64,000 bases of DNA from Massilia pinisoli (lineage in GTDB: Bacteria; Pseudomonadota; Gammaproteobacteria; Burkholderiales; Burkholderiaceae_D), in contig NZ_JANUGW010000007.1 of assembly GCF_024753285.1 (NCBI RefSeq), forward strand, positions 62,001 to 126,000. Reading direction: 5' to 3'. Below are positions 1-8,187 of the stretch, one piece after another (the stretch's first letter is position 1; every line of letters starts with the position of its first letter). The translations under genes were made by a program, and so were the position numbers. The notes beneath the pieces were generated by a model. It saw nothing but the letters and a program-made list of their open reading frames with translations. It did not search any database and had not been told where the DNA came from.

Positions 1-181
1 CCTGGCCGCTGTCGGCATTGTAGTAGCCGTACAGGATGCTCATCAGGGTCGACTTGCCGGCGCCGTTCTCGCCGATCACGCCGTGGATCGAGCCCTTGGC
101 GATGGCGAAGCTGACGTCGGCATTCGCCTGCACCGCCCCGAAGGCTTTGCTAATGTTGCGAAATTCTACGGCTGACTGCAT
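1..181 (-). CDS. ABC transporter ATP-binding protein, nucleoside/simple-sugar type (5' part only)
   Basis: First 60 residues of an ABC ATPase running off the left edge. The Walker A motif GENGAGKST is visible near residue 37, after the typical opening [15 protein letters not shown]. It should power import through a membrane permease lying outside the window. The BMP/PnrA-type binding protein directly upstream on the same strand makes a nucleoside importer (YufO/RbsA-like, normally about 500 residues with two ATPase domains) the best guess, but the second domain cannot be seen. The ATG at 181-179 is taken because the N-terminus fits the family. A strong terminator lies between the two genes. 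Confidence 0.85.
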   Translation of the reverse strand, partial: MQSAVEFRNISKAFGAVQANADVSFAIAKGSIHGVIGENGAGKSTLMSILYGYYNADSGQ

Positions 182-228
182 GGCGGTCCGTTTTCGGTAG
201 ACAGAATAAAAGAGGAAGCATTCATTTA

Positions 229-269
229 AAAGCGCGCCGCGCCGGCATGGGCCCGGCGCGGCGCGCTTT
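229..269 (-). terminator. Strong Rho-independent terminator between binding protein and ABC ATPase
   Basis: A perfect 17-bp inverted repeat (229-245 with 253-269) encloses a 7-base loop. The stem is almost entirely G/C, and read on the minus strand it is followed by TTTTAAAT. It starts 17 bases after the stop codon of the BMP protein and 48 bases before the ATPase start. Partial read-through here would give many binding proteins per transporter, a common arrangement in ABC operons. That role is inference; the hairpin is seen directly. Confidence 0.85.
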
Positions 270-285
270 CATCGTTCACGGCGGC

Positions 286-1287
286 TTACTGCGGGCACGA
301 ACCGGCCGCGCGGTAATCGACCACCTTGATCTTGTCGGCGATGATGTCGGCCCGCGCCGCCAGCACGCGTTTTTCGATCTCGGGGGTGACGACCATGCGG
401 TTGTCCTTGTCGAGCACCCAGTCCACGCCGCCTTCCTTCAGGCCCAGGTACGTGATGCCCGACGTGAACTGGCCGTTATTCGCTTTCATGAACGCGTCGT
501 ACGCGGCGTTGTCGACGCGCTTGACCATCGACGTCAGCATCGTGCCCGGGTACAGGTAGTTCTGGTTGGAGTCGACGCCGATCGCCAGCTTGCCTTTTTC
601 CTTGGCCATCTGCAGGGCGCCCATGCCGGAACCGCCGGCGACGGCGAACACGACGTCCGACCCGCGGTCGAATTGCGCGCGCGCCAGCTCGCCGCCCTTG
701 GCCGGGTCGTTCCATGCCGCGCTCGTCGTGCCGACCATGTTCTGCAAGAGCTGGACTTTCGGGTTGATCGCCTTCGCGCCCTGCGCGTAGCCGCAGGCGA
801 ACGCGCGGATCAAGGGGATGTCCATGCCGCCGACGAAGCTGATCGTCTTGGTCTTCGATGCGATCGCGGCGGCCACGCCGACGAGGTAGGAGCCTTCCTG
901 TTCCTTGAACAGCACGGAGTTGACGTTCTTGCCCTGGGCATTGCCGTCGATGATCACGAAGTGCACGTTCGGGTATTCGGCCGCGATCTTTTGCACGGGC
1001 TGCGTCTGCGAAAAGCCGATGGAGACGATCAGTTTCAGCTTCTTGCGGGCGAGGGCGCGCAGCACCTGCTCGGCCTGCGTGTCGTAATTGGCCTGGGCTT
1101 CAAACACTTTGACGCCGGTTTCCTTCGTGAACCGTGCGACGCCTTCGGCGGCGGACTGGTTGAAGGACTTGTCGAACTTGCCGCCGGCATCGTAGACGAT
1201 CGCGAGCTTGGCGCCGGCCATGTCGGCGCTGGCGCTGGCGCTGAGGCACAACGCCGCGATCGTCATGCAAATATGCTTGAATTTCAT
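286..1287 (-). CDS. BMP family (PnrA-like) ABC transporter substrate-binding protein
   Basis: Predicted periplasmic receptor of 333 residues for nucleosides or related ligands. The N-terminal signal sequence ends at SASASA, and the protein lacks the lipobox Cys seen in many BMP lipoproteins. The mature start holds the family motif IVYDAGGKFDKSFNQSA. Further family segments are IGFSQTQPV, FVGGMDIPLIRAF and the VGVDSNQNYL hinge near the C-terminus. The start at 1287 is preferred over an upstream ATG at 1482 because it has AGGAG seven bases upstream and begins the signal peptide. Upstream, a possible promoter on the minus strand reads TTGCCA with CATAGT 18 bases on (about 1450-1480). Followed by a strong terminator, then the ATPase gene. 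Confidence 0.9.
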   Translation of the reverse strand: MKFKHICMTIAALCLSASASADMAGAKLAIVYDAGGKFDKSFNQSAAEGVARFTKETGVKVFEAQANYDTQAEQVLRALARKKLKLIVSIGFSQTQPVQKIAAEYPNVHFVIIDGNAQGKNVNSVLFKEQEGSYLVGVAAAIASKTKTISFVGGMDIPLIRAFACGYAQGAKAINPKVQLLQNMVGTTSAAWNDPAKGGELARAQFDRGSDVVFAVAGGSGMGALQMAKEKGKLAIGVDSNQNYLYPGTMLTSMVKRVDNAAYDAFMKANNGQFTSGITYLGLKEGGVDWVLDKDNRMVVTPEIEKRVLAARADIIADKIKVVDYRAAGSCPQ

Positions 1288-1531
1288 CGATTGGCTCCTG
1301 AATCCCGTATTGTACCGGCGCAACGGCTGTGCTGGGAGGGGAATGATTGCGCCTGGCCGGAGCCGCGCTGTCGTGTCGTCGCAACAAGCTCGGCAGGCGT
1401 CTGGACCATGATGCTGTGCGGGAATGTGGTGACCTTCGCAACCCATCTTGGCACTATGCATCAGCCCGTTTATTCGTGGCAAATACGATTTTGCTTAGTG
1501 ATTTATTTGCCCATCATATAAATAGGCATGG

Positions 1532-1553
1532 GTCCGCACGATTTCTTGCGGAC
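1532..1553 (-). terminator. Hairpin downstream of the alpha/beta hydrolase gene
   Basis: Perfect 7-bp inverted repeat GTCCGCA/TGCGGAC with an 8-base loop, 15 bases past the stop codon of the minus-strand hydrolase. No T-run follows, so it may be a weak terminator or an mRNA 3'-end stabiliser. The rest of the 281-base gap to the BMP gene is AT-rich and probably holds that gene's promoter. Confidence 0.45.
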
Positions 1554-1568
1554 AGCGAGACGTTGTCT

Positions 1569-2537
1569 TTATTGCTCGGCGAGGGGCGCGGGAATCGCCG
1601 CGGCCGCGACCACGGCGGCGGCCGTCGTGGCGGGTGCGACGACGATCTCCGTCGCGGCCGGTGCGGGGATGGAGGCCGTCGACGGCAGTCCGGCGGCCTC
1701 GACCGGCTTGGCGAACTGCGACGTGAGGAAGCGGGCGATGCGGCCCTGGGTGTCTTCCAGGTAGGGGATGTTCATGTGGTCGGAATCCGGCACCGTCTCG
1801 TCCCCGATCAACTGGGCCAGTTTGCCGACCAACTGGTCGGTGTGCGAGTGGGGCACGATGTCGTCGCTGGCCGCGCGCAGCACGAACGTCGGTGCCTTCA
1901 AGGTGGGCGCGTACTTGATCGATTCGAAGCGGTGGCGCAGCATGTATTCGATCGGCATCACGCGGAACTTGCGCTTGGCGAGCGCCAGGATCGAATCGTA
2001 CGGCGTGATCAAGACGACGGAGTGCACGGGGCGCTCCTTCGCCACCTGCACGGCCACGCCGGAACCGAGGCTGCGGCCGACGACGGCGATGCGGCGCGGA
2101 TCGACGTGGTGGTGCGCCGCCATCCAGTCGAACAGCATGCAGGCGTCGTCGATCATGTGCGCTTCGGCCGGATCGCCTTGCGAGTCGCCGTAGCCGCGGT
2201 AATTCACGGCCAGCACGGCCATGCCGGGAAACAACTTGCCGGCATCGCGCACGACCCAGGATACTTCCTCGGAGCGGCCGCCGAAATAAATGACGGCGGG
2301 ACGCAAGCCAGGCGTGCGCGGCGTCATCAGCCAGCCGGACAGCCGCGTGCCGTCCTTCGCGCGCAGCACGACGGGGCGGGTGCGGTGGCCACTGCTGCGC
2401 GGATGTTCCACTTCGCGCTCGACGGTGGGATTGAACACGAGGCGGCGCTGGTTCGCCGCGACCGCGGCCGTGAGGCCCAGCCACAACATGCTGGCAAACC
2501 CAGCCATACCTGCCGCCAATTTTTTGTTTGTGCTCAT
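1569..2537 (-). CDS. Exported or membrane-anchored alpha/beta hydrolase
   Basis: Protein of 322 residues with an N-terminal hydrophobic segment (about 8-28) that may be a signal anchor. An alpha/beta hydrolase core follows at about 55-285. The nucleophile elbow is GRSLGSG (Ser156), with acid candidates Asp225/Asp226 (ASDDIVP) and His254 (DSDHMNIPY). The oxyanion-side motif is VIYFGGRSEE, followed by VNYRGYGDSQG. This layout matches the ABHD13/ABHD17-like and serine-aminopeptidase group. The natural substrate is unknown. The Ala/Pro-rich tail (about 290-322) is outside the fold. It is transcribed alone, divergently from the exported hypothetical gene at 2716. Confidence 0.85.
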   Translation of the reverse strand: MSTNKKLAAGMAGFASMLWLGLTAAVAANQRRLVFNPTVEREVEHPRSSGHRTRPVVLRAKDGTRLSGWLMTPRTPGLRPAVIYFGGRSEEVSWVVRDAGKLFPGMAVLAVNYRGYGDSQGDPAEAHMIDDACMLFDWMAAHHHVDPRRIAVVGRSLGSGVAVQVAKERPVHSVVLITPYDSILALAKRKFRVMPIEYMLRHRFESIKYAPTLKAPTFVLRAASDDIVPHSHTDQLVGKLAQLIGDETVPDSDHMNIPYLEDTQGRIARFLTSQFAKPVEAAGLPSTASIPAPAATEIVVAPATTAAAVVAAAAIPAPLAEQ

Positions 2538-2715
2538 GATTACAGTCTACCCCCGCGTGCCGGACAATTCTGTGCGCTGCCCATCAAATACGGCTCGATT
2601 ATGGATCGGATTCTTGAACAGTAGCTTTGCCGCAACATCCTGTTACAGCATCGGCGTTGCCCTGGTGGTCACGGCTTTGTTAGGCTGTTAATGAACGAAG
2701 AACGCAGGAGGCAAG

Positions 2716-3561
2716 GTGAAGTGGAAAACGGTCGTGCCGGCATGTGCGGCACTGGGCCTGGTGGTGGTGCTGGCGGTGCCCGCGTGGCGGATGACGCAGC
2801 CGGCCGCGACCGCACCCCTTCTTGTGCCTGCGGCGGCCCCGCCCGCAGCTGGGGCGCCGGCGTGGCTGTCCGACGTGCCCGCGCTTGCGCCGACGCCCGC
2901 GCCCGTTGAGCCGCTGGCGCAGCGCATCGACCGCCTGGCCGCGAGCGGCGATGCACGCGACGCCTACCGCGCGTGGTGGCTGCTGCACGCCTGCGTCGTG
3001 TTCGAGCGCACGGGCCGGCAGCCGGAGCGCGACGGGAACGAGCCGGACACGCTCGCCGATCCCGCGCACGCCTGCGCGACATTGAACGAAAGAACGAAGA
3101 TGGCGCGCATCGACCACCTCGAGCGCGCCGCGCGCGCGGGCGTGGACGGCGCGCTGGCGGAACTGGTCGAGGAGGGCCCGTTCGGCGACCCGACCGCGCT
3201 GATGACGCGTCCCGACGACCCGCTCGTCAAGGAATGGAAGGCGCGCGTCAACGGCATGCTGAGCGCGCAGGCGGAGGATGGCTACTGGTCGAGCCTGTAT
3301 CAACTGTTCACGGGATTCTGGTTCGGGCACCCCGCGATCGCCGCCGACCGCCAGAGCGCGCTGGCCTACGGCATCGCGCTGCGCGACATCATGGTCAAGC
3401 TGGACGGCGTGCCGGAACCGCAGGCGATCCCGTTCAACGGGCCTTTCCTCGACGAGATCGGCACCGGCCTGACACCCGCCGAAAAAGCCCAGGCGCAGGC
3501 GCGCGCGGACGCGATCGTCGCGCGGGCCGCTGACAAGCGGGGGCATTCAGCGCCGCTGTAA
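2716..3561 (+). CDS. Exported protein of unknown function
   Basis: 281 residues; not recognised. The start is GTG at 2716, chosen because AGGAGG lies just upstream and the product opens with a membrane segment (about 7-24, VVPACAALGLVVVLAVPAW). A Pro/Ala-rich linker follows, then a mostly helical domain with pairs of aromatic residues (RAWWLLHAC, GYWSSLYQLFTGFWFG). The alternating short helices with Ala/Gly resemble SEL1/TPR-type solenoids, but no clear repeat period is visible. It probably sits in the periplasm, anchored to the inner membrane. No operon partner; the FecR gene ends convergently 38 bases downstream. Confidence 0.7.
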   Translation: MKWKTVVPACAALGLVVVLAVPAWRMTQPAATAPLLVPAAAPPAAGAPAWLSDVPALAPTPAPVEPLAQRIDRLAASGDARDAYRAWWLLHACVVFERTGRQPERDGNEPDTLADPAHACATLNERTKMARIDHLERAARAGVDGALAELVEEGPFGDPTALMTRPDDPLVKEWKARVNGMLSAQAEDGYWSSLYQLFTGFWFGHPAIAADRQSALAYGIALRDIMVKLDGVPEPQAIPFNGPFLDEIGTGLTPAEKAQAQARADAIVARAADKRGHSAPL

Positions 3562-3598
3562 GACCGGGCAGGCACGAACGGAAATGGCGAACCGGGCG

Positions 3599-4630
3599 TC
3601 AATCGCGATGCGCATGTGCCATGCCGGCCCGGCGCTCCGTCGACGGGCGGCGACTTGCGATGGTGATCGTGTCACCGCTTTCGCGCACGTCGAGGCCGAA
3701 GCCTCGCTGTAACAAGTTGGTGAAGCCTTTGATATTGTCCACGTCGAAGCGACCGCCGATTTTCAGCTTGGCCGCGTCGGCGTCGGCCAGCACCAGCCGT
3801 CGCTTGTTGTAGCGGTTGAACTCGCTGGCGGCCTCGTCGAGCGTGACTTGATCGAATACCAGCTTGCCTTCCCGCCAACTCAACAGTTGGTCGATTGCCG
3901 CGTCGCTCTCGTCGGACTCGCGCATCGTGACCGGCGTGGCGACGACTTTTTGGTGTCTTGCCAGGATGACCGGCGTCCGGCTCGGCAGTTGCCCATTCTC
4001 GACCTGGACACGACCGTCGACGACCACGACCTCGGTGCCGCTGGCTTCACGCCGAACGGTGAACTTCGTGCCCAGCACGGTGATCCTGTTTGCTCCGGAC
4101 ATCACGACGAACGGGTGGGCGGCATCGTGTGCGATCTCGAAATAGGCCTCACCTTCGTCGAGCCAGACCATGCGCGCGCTCCGGCTCACGCGCGCGCGTA
4201 GCAACGTTGCCGTGTTCAACGTGAGTTTGCTTCCGTCCTGCAGCGCATACGTCCGGTGGGTGCCGAGCCGGGTCGCGTAGCGAACTTCGGCAGGAGGACT
4301 CCGCACAGCCGACCAGCCCGCGGCAGCGCCTACCGCCACCAGAATGGCGGCGGCGATGCGCCATTGGGAGAATCGCGGCAGGGACCGGCGTTCCGCTTGC
4401 GCCGGGGCCGGATCGGGCTGTGCCGGCGGCGCGGCTGGCCCGGTTGCGCAAGCGGCGGTCGAGCCGGCCTTCGACCACGCCGCGGCCAGGCGCAGGTAGG
4501 CGACACGATGGGCCGTCGCCAAGGCGAGCCATTGATCGAGTTGCGCCTGATCGACAGCCGACCAATTGCCGCTGTCTTTCCTGGCCAGCCACGCCGCCGC
4601 CTGTCGTTCGATGTCCAGATGCTTGCTCAT
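3599..4630 (-). CDS. FecR-type anti-sigma factor / sigma regulator
   Basis: 343 residues. An N-terminal cytoplasmic DUF4880-like segment (about 5-55, RQAAAWLARKDSGNW) precedes one transmembrane helix at about 90-108. The periplasmic FecR domain follows (about 115-235, with GEAYFEIAHDAAHPF and VLGTKFTVRR). A C-terminal STN-like DUF4974 region (about 265-330) should contact the signalling domain of the receptor. FecR proteins pass a ligand signal from a TonB-dependent receptor to a partner ECF sigma factor. The gene overlaps the sigma gene by 4 bases (ATGA), so the two are translationally coupled, and the receptor is divergent at 5309. All three parts of a cell-surface signalling system are therefore present. 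Confidence 0.93.
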   Translation of the reverse strand: MSKHLDIERQAAAWLARKDSGNWSAVDQAQLDQWLALATAHRVAYLRLAAAWSKAGSTAACATGPAAPPAQPDPAPAQAERRSLPRFSQWRIAAAILVAVGAAAGWSAVRSPPAEVRYATRLGTHRTYALQDGSKLTLNTATLLRARVSRSARMVWLDEGEAYFEIAHDAAHPFVVMSGANRITVLGTKFTVRREASGTEVVVVDGRVQVENGQLPSRTPVILARHQKVVATPVTMRESDESDAAIDQLLSWREGKLVFDQVTLDEAASEFNRYNKRRLVLADADAAKLKIGGRFDVDNIKGFTNLLQRGFGLDVRESGDTITIASRRPSTERRAGMAHAHRD

Positions 4631-5187
4631 GCAACCTCGGGTTCGCTGATCGTCTTCACTTTGTTGCGGCAGGCGCCAAGGGCGGCCGCAAGAAACCGTA
4701 TGCCTTTCGCGATCTGCTTTTCGACTGTGCCCTCGGTGATTCCCAACTGGGCCGCCACATCGCGCTGCGACAATCCCGCAATCTTGCGCAGTTCGACGAC
4801 TTCACGACACTTGGGGGGCAGATCGGAGAACGCTTCCTCGAGGCGTTCGACGGCTTGCCGGCCCATGGCATGGCGCTCGGGACACAACTCGTCGACGGCA
4901 TCCGGGAGCTCGCCGGACGGCGCCAGCGCGACGACCGCGGCGACTTGCCTGTGTCTCGCGCGGTCGATCAGCAGGTTGCGGGCGACGGCGAAGACGAAGG
5001 CCTTCGTGTTGGCCGGCAAGCCCACTTCGGCGGCTTCGTACACGCGCACGTACACGTCCTGGCGCAGATCCACGATGTCATCGGTTTCGCGGCAATGATG
5101 CCGAAGAAAGCCGATCAGCATGGGTTCAAGGGGAAGCACTTCTTGAACAAACCAGTTGTCCAGCGCTTCATGTAAATCGGATGACAT
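4627..5187 (-). CDS. ECF sigma factor, FecI-like
   Basis: 186 residues with region 2 (about 20-90, FLRHHCRETDDIVDLRQDVYVRVYE and ARNLLIDRARH) and region 4 (about 125-175, LPPKCREVVELRKIAGLSQRDVA then the recognition helix GITEGTVEKQIAKG). It should direct transcription of the divergent TonB-dependent receptor gene, and perhaps of the whole polysaccharide locus, when released by the FecR partner encoded immediately downstream. No autoregulation can be shown from sequence, but an inverted repeat lies 33 bases upstream of its start. Confidence 0.92.
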   Translation of the reverse strand: MSSDLHEALDNWFVQEVLPLEPMLIGFLRHHCRETDDIVDLRQDVYVRVYEAAEVGLPANTKAFVFAVARNLLIDRARHRQVAAVVALAPSGELPDAVDELCPERHAMGRQAVERLEEAFSDLPPKCREVVELRKIAGLSQRDVAAQLGITEGTVEKQIAKGIRFLAAALGACRNKVKTISEPEVA

Positions 5188-5219
5188 GGAAACAGCATGC
5201 CATACCCATGCGCGGATTG

Positions 5220-5236
5220 TCGAAAATAAATTTCGA
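5220..5236. promoter_or_regulatory. Inverted repeat in the sigma factor / TonB receptor divergent promoter
   Basis: TCGAAA and TTTCGA arms flank a 5-base AT spacer, in the 121-base gap between the divergent FecI-like and receptor genes. It continues as TCGATAA (5233-5239), a heptamer also found before the genes at 9489 and 25582. It is a candidate operator for a regulator of the locus; which protein binds is unknown. Confidence 0.4.
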
Positions 5237-5308
5237 TAAAGATGGGGGATTTTCTGGCGTGCATCGTCTTACCATGGAAGTGACGGTCCGCCTTTGTAAC
5301 GAGAAACC

Positions 5309-8173
5309 ATGAGACAACCTCCCCATGCTGCCAAGCTGGCCATCGCATGCTTGCTTGCCGTTTGCCTCGATGCCAGGGCGCAGTCGGCGGTCCGGGAGTT
5401 CGATATTCCTGCCGGCGACATGAAGACTGCCATCGACACGTATGCGGCACAGTCGGGCGCGCAACTGCTGTACAAGGTGGCCGAAGTCGCCGGCCTGGCC
5501 GGCAAGGCGGTCAGGGGAAGGATGACGCCGGAAGCGGCCTTGTCCCGGCTGCTCGATGGGACGCCATTGCGGGCTGTGCGCGACGCCGCCGATGCGGTGG
5601 TGATCGTCCGTGCCGCTGCGCGTCCGGCGGCCAGGGTGGCGGTCGAACCGCGAGGCGAGGCGCCGACGGTGATCGTCAGCGGCGTCCGTGGCGGGCCGGA
5701 AGAGGCGCGCGACCGGAAGCGCGACGCGGACGCGATGGTCGATGCCGTCGCCGCCGCCGACATCGCCAGGCTGCAGGGCCAGAATGCCGCGCAAGCCGCC
5801 CAGCGCGTCCCGGGTGTGCAGGTGCAGCGCTATCTGGAAGAGGGCGGCGCGTTCGCGATTCGCGGCCTGAAGCAGTCCAAGGTCTTGCTCAACGGGCTGG
5901 AAGTGTACGGTGCCAAGGCGCAGTCGGGCGAGGCCAATGGCCGCAACCTCGACCTCGAGGACGTTCCGGCGGACGTGCTGGCCGGCGTCGACGTCGTCAA
6001 GAGTGCCGTGGCCAGCGACGTGGAAGGCGGCTTGGGCGGCATCCTGAATCTCCGTACCCGTCAACCGTTTGATATCAAGGGTTCGACGGCAAACCTCACC
6101 GTGAAGGAAACGTATTACGAGATGGCGCCGGGTTTTGGCGGCAAGCGCCGCGCGCAGGCGTCCGGGTTGATCAGCAGGCGCTGGACGACGGGCGTCGGCG
6201 AGCTGGGCGTACTGCTCAACCTTGCACATGCCGGCAGCGTGTTCGGCCTGACCGAGGATGAGGTGCAGCGTCCCCATTCGGTCGGCAATTACGCCGGTTC
6301 CGGCAAGACGGTCACGCTGCCGGTCGGCATGTTCACCGGTAATGGCCACAACGGCGAGCGTGAACGCGACACCCACGTCGCCGCATTCCAGTGGCGCCCC
6401 GGGGCAGCCATCAGTCTTTACGCCGATTATTTCGACATGCACTACCTCCTGGACCAGCGGTTCCAGACGGCGCGCCTGTATGCGGGTCGTCCGACCTCGG
6501 ACTATGAATTGTGGGGTGACGGCAATGGCGACGGCGGCGACAACCTGCGGCGCGGGACGTTCGCCGACAGTACGATGACCACCGCGTCCGTCGTCGGCAA
6601 CGAAGGCCGCAAGATCAAGCTCTACGACCTGGGCGGGCAATGGGGCGACGGCGGCAGGCTGACCGTCAAGGCGCGCCTTTCTCGCAACGAGACGGCCGTA
6701 CGCAATACGCTGGTCGAATGGGGAACCTACGCGAGCATCCCGATGATGAGCCTGGCCATCAACGATGGCGCGGCGTCGCACGTGTCGGTGTCGGGCGTCG
6801 ACCTGACCGATCGCGTGAATTTTCGCCCGGCCTATCTGCTCTCGATCGCTGCGGACGGGACGCAGAAAAGTACCGCGGCGACGCTCGACGCAAACGTCCG
6901 CCTCGATCGCGCCACGCTCCGCTCGGTCGACGTCGGCGTGCGCCTGAACGGTTACACGCGCCGGGCGTTCGGTTTCGTCCACGAGTATTGCATCGACGGG
7001 TGCAACGGCGGCACATCCCTCGCCGCTGTCGATCCGGCGCTTCTGTACCAGGTTCCCGCGGCCCAGTCGCGCGAGATCGGCGCCTATCCCGCGTTCGCGA
7101 TCGCCGCGGTGCGCCAGCAGGCGGCGCTGCGCGCCCTGTACGGCCTGCCGGCTGTCGACACGACCATGCCGGACTATGCGCAGCGCAATCACGAACGAAC
7201 CACGGCGGCGTACGTAAAGTTCAATTTCGCCACTGACGTTGCCGGTAAACCCGCCAGCGGCAATGTCGGGGTGCGCTATGTCGACACGGCCCTGCACGGT
7301 GACTCGTATGCCGCGGATGCGGCGGGCGCACTGGCGCCGCGGGCCAGCGATTCGACGCGGCAGGACGTGCTGCCATCGTTCAATGCCAAGGTCCAGGTGC
7401 GGGATGACCTGGTATTCCGGCTGGCCGCATCGAAAACCGTGGGACAGCTCAATTTTTCTTACCTGCACGCGGGCTTGAGAATTTTAAATCCCGTCCAGCA
7501 CGACGCCGAGGAAGGCAATCCGGACCTGAAGCCTTATACGTCGAGGAATGTTGATCTGGCGCTGGAGCACTATTCCGGTGCCAAGGGCATGGCGTCTCTG
7601 AATCTGTTCTACAAACTGGCGGAGGGCTTCATCCAGACCGTGGCGGAAACGCGGACGATCGATGGGGAAGCGTATCGGGTCGCGACCTACAAGCAGACAG
7701 GTCTTTCCAGGATCAAGGGCATCGAAATCGCCTACCGGCAGTTTTTCGACCGGCTGCCGGCGCCATTCGACGGCCTGGGCGTGCAGGCGAGCGGCACGTT
7801 CGTGGATACGCAGGCGCCATCGTCCGTCGCCGGCCGGGACGTCCCGCTCGTGGGCTTGTCCAGGAACAGCTGCAACGTCATCGGCATCTACGAGCGGGGC
7901 AGGGTCAAGGCGCATCTCGCCTACAACCACCGCAGCAGCTTCGTCGCGACGACCAGTTCGTCGGGCGCGCAGGGCGTGCCGGTGTTCGTCAAGGCCTTCG
8001 GCACGCTGGACTTCGCCGTCGGCTTCGACATCACCCGGCAGCTGTCGCTCGTACTTGACGGCGCCAACATGACCGGCGCCCACATCGAGCAGTACTACGG
8101 CGATACGCATCATCAAATGAATTATGTACCGCTGAACAAGCGTTACGGCGTGCAAATGCGGTACCTCTTTTGA
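5309..8173 (+). CDS. TonB-dependent receptor with N-terminal STN signalling domain
   Basis: 954 residues, outer membrane. A signal peptide ending at LDARAQS is followed by an STN domain (about 28-105, FDIPAGDMKTAIDTYAAQSG) that should signal to FecR. The plug domain (about 125-245) contains QRVPGVQVQR, FAIRGLKQSKVLLNG and VASDVEGGLGGILNLRTRQPF. A long beta-barrel follows and ends in the classic C-terminal aromatic strand, RYGVQMRYLF. The plug and barrel resemble the OAR/CirA-like, Caulobacter-type receptors used for large carbohydrates. No SusD-like lipoprotein accompanies it. Given the downstream glycoside hydrolases, it probably imports oligosaccharides released outside the cell; iron-siderophore uptake is the alternative but fits the neighbours less well. 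Confidence 0.92.
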   Translation: MRQPPHAAKLAIACLLAVCLDARAQSAVREFDIPAGDMKTAIDTYAAQSGAQLLYKVAEVAGLAGKAVRGRMTPEAALSRLLDGTPLRAVRDAADAVVIVRAAARPAARVAVEPRGEAPTVIVSGVRGGPEEARDRKRDADAMVDAVAAADIARLQGQNAAQAAQRVPGVQVQRYLEEGGAFAIRGLKQSKVLLNGLEVYGAKAQSGEANGRNLDLEDVPADVLAGVDVVKSAVASDVEGGLGGILNLRTRQPFDIKGSTANLTVKETYYEMAPGFGGKRRAQASGLISRRWTTGVGELGVLLNLAHAGSVFGLTEDEVQRPHSVGNYAGSGKTVTLPVGMFTGNGHNGERERDTHVAAFQWRPGAAISLYADYFDMHYLLDQRFQTARLYAGRPTSDYELWGDGNGDGGDNLRRGTFADSTMTTASVVGNEGRKIKLYDLGGQWGDGGRLTVKARLSRNETAVRNTLVEWGTYASIPMMSLAINDGAASHVSVSGVDLTDRVNFRPAYLLSIAADGTQKSTAATLDANVRLDRATLRSVDVGVRLNGYTRRAFGFVHEYCIDGCNGGTSLAAVDPALLYQVPAAQSREIGAYPAFAIAAVRQQAALRALYGLPAVDTTMPDYAQRNHERTTAAYVKFNFATDVAGKPASGNVGVRYVDTALHGDSYAADAAGALAPRASDSTRQDVLPSFNAKVQVRDDLVFRLAASKTVGQLNFSYLHAGLRILNPVQHDAEEGNPDLKPYTSRNVDLALEHYSGAKGMASLNLFYKLAEGFIQTVAETRTIDGEAYRVATYKQTGLSRIKGIEIAYRQFFDRLPAPFDGLGVQASGTFVDTQAPSSVAGRDVPLVGLSRNSCNVIGIYERGRVKAHLAYNHRSSFVATTSSSGAQGVPVFVKAFGTLDFAVGFDITRQLSLVLDGANMTGAHIEQYYGDTHHQMNYVPLNKRYGVQMRYLF

Positions 8174-8187
8174 ACTGAACCCTCGAT

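Noticed and set aside
1288..1482. 65-residue N-terminal extension of the BMP protein
   Set aside because: It would put a non-hydrophobic, Cys/His/Arg-rich stretch before the signal peptide; the inner start has AGGAG.
5227..5260. PvdS-like iron-starvation promoter (TAAAT ... CGT) before the TonB receptor
   Set aside because: The spacing between TAAAT and CGT is 26 bases rather than the expected 16-17, so it does not fit.
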